8,162 bases of DNA from assembly GCA_021160985.1 (NCBI GenBank), contig JAGHBN010000099.1, positions 1-8,162 on the forward strand. Reading direction: 5' to 3'. The notes beneath the pieces are model-generated. The model was not told where the DNA came from. It ran no database searches and saw only the letters and a program-made list of their open reading frames with translations. The first letter of the stretch is position 1; every line of letters begins with the position of its first letter. Below, in pieces: positions 5,613-8,162 of this stretch. The stretch is from Thermococcus sp. GTDB taxonomy: Archaea; Methanobacteriota_B; Thermococci; Thermococcales; Thermococcaceae. The position numbers were made by a program, and so were the translations under genes.

Positions 5613-6458
5613 ATGGATGCATACCAGAACGTGGGCATAAAGAGGAGGATGAGGAGGTTCTTCCGCAGGGACGGAAGGGCCCTTATATTCGCCATGGACC
5701 ACGGCTTTGAGCACGGACCGACTGACTTTGAGGAGTGCTGGGAGCACGTTAACCCAAAGATCACCATAAGGAAGGTCGTAAGGGCTGGAATTGACGGTGT
5801 GATGATGCTCCCCGGCATTGTGAGGATTGCCGGCGACGAGGTCAAGCCCAGCGTCGGCCTCATGGTAAAGCTCACCAGCAAGACCAATCTCCGCCCGAAG
5901 GACGACCAGCTCCTCCAGAGCCAGCTCGGCTTCGTTGAGGACGCGGTTAAGCTCGGCGCCGATGCCATAGCGGCCACCGTCTACTGGGGTTCACCCCAAG
6001 AGGACGTCATGATGCGCCAGTTCGCCGAGATAGCGAGCTATGCCCACGACCTCGGCTTCCCGGTCGTTCAGTTCGCCTACCCGCGCGGACCCTACATCAA
6101 CGAGCGCTATGGTAAAAAGGAGGACTACCGCGTCGTCATGTACGGTGCCAGGGCCGCTGCCGAGAGCGGCGCGGACATGATAAAGACCTACTGGACCGGC
6201 TCAAGGGAGACCTTCGCCAAGGTCGTTGAAGCTGCCGCCGGCGTTCCCGTCCTCCTCAGCGGCGGGGCGAAGACCGACAACCCGGTTGATTTCCTCAAGC
6301 TGGTCTGGGAGGTCATCGAGGCCGGTGGCACTGGAGCCGTCGTTGGCAGGAACATATTCCAGCGCGAGAACCCGGAGCCCTTCATAAAGGCCCTTATAAG
6401 GGTAATCCACAGGAACGAGGACCCGGAGGAGGCGGCGAAGGCCGAAGGGCTCATCTGA
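5613..6458 (+). CDS. fba: Fructose-1,6-bisphosphate aldolase, archaeal class I (DhnA type)
   Basis: A 281-residue cytoplasmic enzyme that reversibly splits fructose-1,6-bisphosphate into dihydroxyacetone phosphate and glyceraldehyde-3-phosphate in the modified Embden-Meyerhof route. It is a TIM barrel of the DeoC/FbaB (PF01791) family. FAMDHGFEHG (26-35) has the active-site Asp29, K191 in DMIKTYW is the expected Schiff-base lysine, Y156 lies in the FAYPRG loop, and LLSGGAK (214-220) and VVGRNIF (243-249) form the phosphate-binding loops. Length equals that of the Pyrococcus and Thermococcus enzymes. Start ATG 5613 (MDAYQNVGIKRR) is chosen over GTG 5604, which lies in the ribosome site. The gene appears monocistronic, with its own promoter, a glycolytic motif and a T-run stop signal. 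A related aldolase such as 2-amino-3,7-dideoxy-D-threo-hept-6-ulosonate synthase is less likely given the close N-terminal match and the glycolytic operator. Confidence 0.95.
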   Translation: MDAYQNVGIKRRMRRFFRRDGRALIFAMDHGFEHGPTDFEECWEHVNPKITIRKVVRAGIDGVMMLPGIVRIAGDEVKPSVGLMVKLTSKTNLRPKDDQLLQSQLGFVEDAVKLGADAIAATVYWGSPQEDVMMRQFAEIASYAHDLGFPVVQFAYPRGPYINERYGKKEDYRVVMYGARAAAESGADMIKTYWTGSRETFAKVVEAAAGVPVLLSGGAKTDNPVDFLKLVWEVIEAGGTGAVVGRNIFQRENPEPFIKALIRVIHRNEDPEEAAKAEGLI

Positions 6459-6459
6459 G

Positions 6460-6480
6460 CCCGTTTTTGTCAATTCTTAC
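6460..6480 (+). terminator. T-run terminator after fba
   Basis: Five T at 6464-6468 followed by a further T-rich segment begins 6 bases after the fba stop. There is no hairpin, as usual for archaeal termination. Confidence 0.5.
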
Positions 6481-6527
6481 CACTCCCTATTCTTTCGACG
6501 CTTGTCGTAGTGTGTCTCACCCCATGT

Positions 6528-6543
6528 CGGAACTTTTTTAAAG
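6528..6543 (+). promoter_or_regulatory. BRE/TATA promoter of oadA
   Basis: CGGAAC followed by TTTTTTAAAG is a clear archaeal promoter; predicted transcription start is near 6563, giving a leader of about 38 bases. Confidence 0.7.
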
Positions 6544-6560
6544 CACCTACGGTCTAGGTG
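6544..6560. promoter_or_regulatory. Perfect 17-bp inverted repeat between TATA and start, candidate operator of oadA
   Basis: CACCTA-CGGTC-TAGGTG is a perfect 6-5-6 inverted repeat, directly next to the TATA box and ending at the predicted transcription start. That is a typical repressor position in archaea. The half-site differs from the glycolytic motif, though the geometry is the same. No regulator can be named. Confidence 0.5.
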
Positions 6561-6589
6561 GGCATATACGGAGTGACTGGCAGAAAGGC

Positions 6590-6596
6590 AGGTGAT
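6590..6596 (+). promoter_or_regulatory. Shine-Dalgarno site of oadA (fixes ATG 6601)
   Basis: AGGTGAT with GGTG (6591-6594) six bases before ATG 6601. The in-frame ATG at 6595 is part of the site. Confidence 0.7.
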
Positions 6597-6600
6597 GGCA

Positions 6601-8162
6601 ATGGTGGAGATAATAGACACAACTTTTAGGGACGCTCACCAGTCCCTCATAGCGACGCGCTTAAGCACAGAAGACATGCTCCCCATAGCCGAGACCATGG
6701 ACAGAATAGGTTTCCACTCCATGGAGGTCTGGGGAGGGGCGACCTTCGACGTGTGCATCCGCTATCTGAGAGAAGACCCCTGGGAGAGGCTCAGACTCTT
6801 GAGGGAGCGCATAAGGAAGACCAAGCTCCAGATGCTCCTCAGGGGACAGAACGTCGTTGGATACAGGCACTATCCCGACGACGTGGTGGAAAAGTTCGTC
6901 GAGCTGGCACACAAGAACGGAATTGACATCTTCCGTGTCTTCGATGCGCTCAACGACGTCAGGAACATGGAGGTCACGATAAGGAAGGCGAAGGAAGTCG
7001 GCGCAGAGGTGCAGGGAGTCATAGCCTACACCACCGGCAAAATCTTCACCCTGGAATATTACATTAAGAAGGTCGAAGAGCTCCTCCAGCTCGACGTTGA
7101 CGTCATAACCATTAAGGACATGGCCGGCCTGCTGACGCCCTGGAAAGCCTATGAACTTGTCAGCGAGATAAAGGAAGCTTATGGGGTTCCAGTAAACGTC
7201 CACACCCACTCAACCACGGGAATGGCTGTGGCCACTTATCTCAAGGCCGTTGAAGCCGGTGCGGACTACATTGACACCTCTATAAGCCCACTCGCCTTCG
7301 GAACGGCACAGCCCGGAATACAGACGATATGGCACGCCCTTCCAGAGACTGTTGGAAGCCACCTCGACAGGGAACTGATACACAAAGTTTCCCGGTACCT
7401 GAAGAGATTGCTGGAAGAAAAATACTGGGGCATGCTCCATAAAGAGGCCCTAATGGTCAACCCCTACGTCCTGAAGTACCAGGTTCCTGGCGGAATGTAC
7501 TCCAACCTCATAGCCCAGCTAAAGGAGATGAACGCGCTCGACAAGCTCGACGAGGTTCTGAACGAAATCCCGCGCGTTAGAGAAGACCTAGGCTGGCCCC
7601 CGCTGGTGACGCCTACGAGCCAGATAGTCGGGACGCAGGCCGTCCTCAACGTCCTCTTCGAAAGGTACAAGAGGATAACCAACGAGGTCAAGAACTACAT
7701 CAAGGGCCTCTACGGCAGGCCGCCGGCGGAGATAAACCCAGAGCTCAAGAGGCTCGTCCTTGGCGATGAGGAGCCGATAACGGTAAGGCCAGGAGAGCTG
7801 CTTGAGCCCCAGCTGGATAAGTGCAGGAAGGAACTTGAGGGGCTGGGCTACCTCCAGAAGGAGGAGGACGTCCTTACCTACTGCCTCTTCCCGCAGGTTG
7901 CCCTTGAGTTCTTCAAGGCAAGGGCAGAGGGAGTCAGGAAGCCGGAAATTCCGAAGACAGCCCAGAAGTTCAAGCTGTACGTTGACGGCGTTGAGTTCGA
8001 GGTCGGAGTCGAAGGAGTAGACCTGAGCGCCCTCAAGTACCTCCCCCAGACAACGAGCGCTGGGGCCACTGGTCCCGCTCCAAGTGTTCCGAGTGCGCCG
8101 AGTGTTCCCACTCCTGCTCCGGCACCTGTTCCTACCGCCCCTGCACCCCCAACCCCAGCAAC
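6601..8162 (+). CDS. oadA: Oxaloacetate decarboxylase alpha / pyruvate carboxylase B-type carboxyltransferase (3' end outside window)
   Basis: The first 520 residues are present. The enzyme moves CO2 between oxaloacetate and pyruvate through biotin. DTTFRDAHQS (6-15) opens a TIM-barrel carboxyltransferase domain; D11, K172 (in IKDMAG, expected to be carbamylated) and H201/H203 (HTH) match the metal site of the family. PGGMYSNL (296-303) and VTPTSQIVGTQA (336-347) are the conserved barrel-end motifs. The PYC/OADA conserved domain runs to about 450. A segment KFKLYVDGVEFEV (456-468) resembles the beginning of a biotinyl region. A Pro/Ala-rich linker (from about 487) then runs off the window; by family architecture a biotinyl domain with a target lysine should follow. 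No biotin carboxylase subunit is visible here, so Na+-linked decarboxylation is favoured over pyruvate carboxylation, but the window cannot decide. Promoter, candidate operator and ribosome site precede it; transcription is independent of fba. Confidence 0.9.
   Translation, partial: MVEIIDTTFRDAHQSLIATRLSTEDMLPIAETMDRIGFHSMEVWGGATFDVCIRYLREDPWERLRLLRERIRKTKLQMLLRGQNVVGYRHYPDDVVEKFVELAHKNGIDIFRVFDALNDVRNMEVTIRKAKEVGAEVQGVIAYTTGKIFTLEYYIKKVEELLQLDVDVITIKDMAGLLTPWKAYELVSEIKEAYGVPVNVHTHSTTGMAVATYLKAVEAGADYIDTSISPLAFGTAQPGIQTIWHALPETVGSHLDRELIHKVSRYLKRLLEEKYWGMLHKEALMVNPYVLKYQVPGGMYSNLIAQLKEMNALDKLDEVLNEIPRVREDLGWPPLVTPTSQIVGTQAVLNVLFERYKRITNEVKNYIKGLYGRPPAEINPELKRLVLGDEEPITVRPGELLEPQLDKCRKELEGLGYLQKEEDVLTYCLFPQVALEFFKARAEGVRKPEIPKTAQKFKLYVDGVEFEVGVEGVDLSALKYLPQTTSAGATGPAPSVPSAPSVPTPAPAPVPTAPAPPTPA
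8068..8162 (+). repeat. Low-complexity Pro/Ala/Val/Ser/Thr linker coding tract
   Basis: Within oadA, codons for P, A, S, V and T dominate, with near-repeats such as GTTCCGAGTG and GAGTGTTCC at 8080-8107. Such flexible linkers normally connect the carboxyltransferase to a swinging biotinyl domain. The tract is cut by the window end. Confidence 0.7.

Noticed and set aside
5516..5977. N-terminal extension of the birA frame of more than 150 codons
   Set aside because: It is antisense to fba, crosses the fba promoter, has a Ser/Thr/Leu-rich composition typical of an antisense frame, and lies upstream of a well-placed birA promoter and ribosome site.
6661..7209. 182-codon minus-strand open frame inside oadA
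   Set aside because: A shadow produced by codon bias in the strongly conserved carboxyltransferase frame; no initiation signals.
7802..8111. Short open frames on both strands near the window end
   Set aside because: They overlap the intact oadA frame and its GC-rich linker; no start signals or recognisable domains.
1..8162. Search for tRNA, CRISPR repeats, insertion sequences or C/D box RNAs
   Set aside because: No regularly spaced direct repeats, transposase motifs or tRNA-like arms were seen by eye; the gaps between genes are short and explained by promoters and stop signals. Small RNAs cannot be excluded without a covariance-model search.

Overview
The window is chromosomal DNA from a hyperthermophilic euryarchaeon of the order Thermococcales, most likely Thermococcus. 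Three kinds of evidence agree. The proteins closely match families known from Pyrococcus and Thermococcus: a GltPh/GltTk-type aspartate transporter, AlaX-M, a DUF257 protein, a CGP-CTERM surface protein and an archaeal class I FBP aldolase. The promoters are archaeal BRE/TATA elements. The Shine-Dalgarno sites follow a GGTG core. I see no mobile element, CRISPR array, rRNA or tRNA; this looks like a conserved housekeeping region.

Layout. Positions 1-415 (+) hold the 3' part of a tRNA m2G10 methyltransferase gene. A DUF257 gene (487-1164, +) follows and meets alaX (1168-1809, -) tail to tail across 3 bp. Upstream of alaX on the minus strand lie a CGP-CTERM surface-protein gene (1870-3279), gltT (3397-4683) and birA (4802-5515), each with its own apparent TATA box. 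birA is divergent from fba (5613-6458, +), and the 97-bp gap between them carries both promoters and a Thermococcales glycolytic motif. After a T-rich stop signal and a promoter with a perfect 17-bp inverted repeat comes oadA/pycB (6601 to beyond the window end, +). It breaks off inside a Pro/Ala-rich linker.

How the genes may work together. GltT should import aspartate with Na+. Transamination of aspartate gives oxaloacetate, the expected substrate of the OadA-type carboxyltransferase, whose biotin carrier needs BirA. In archaea and bacteria such decarboxylases can pump Na+. Fba serves glycolysis and gluconeogenesis and is probably repressed by TrmBL1/Tgr through the motif over its start. 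The functional grouping is inference; the genes are not one operon.

Start sites. In the six complete genes from alaX to oadA a GGTG (GGTT in one) lies exactly six bases before the chosen start codon. This moves most starts a few codons inside the longest open frame, and for birA by more than 150 codons. The window holds no clearly new system. The best leads are the two promoter inverted repeats, the duplicated domain of the CGP-CTERM protein and the unresolved start of the DUF257 gene.
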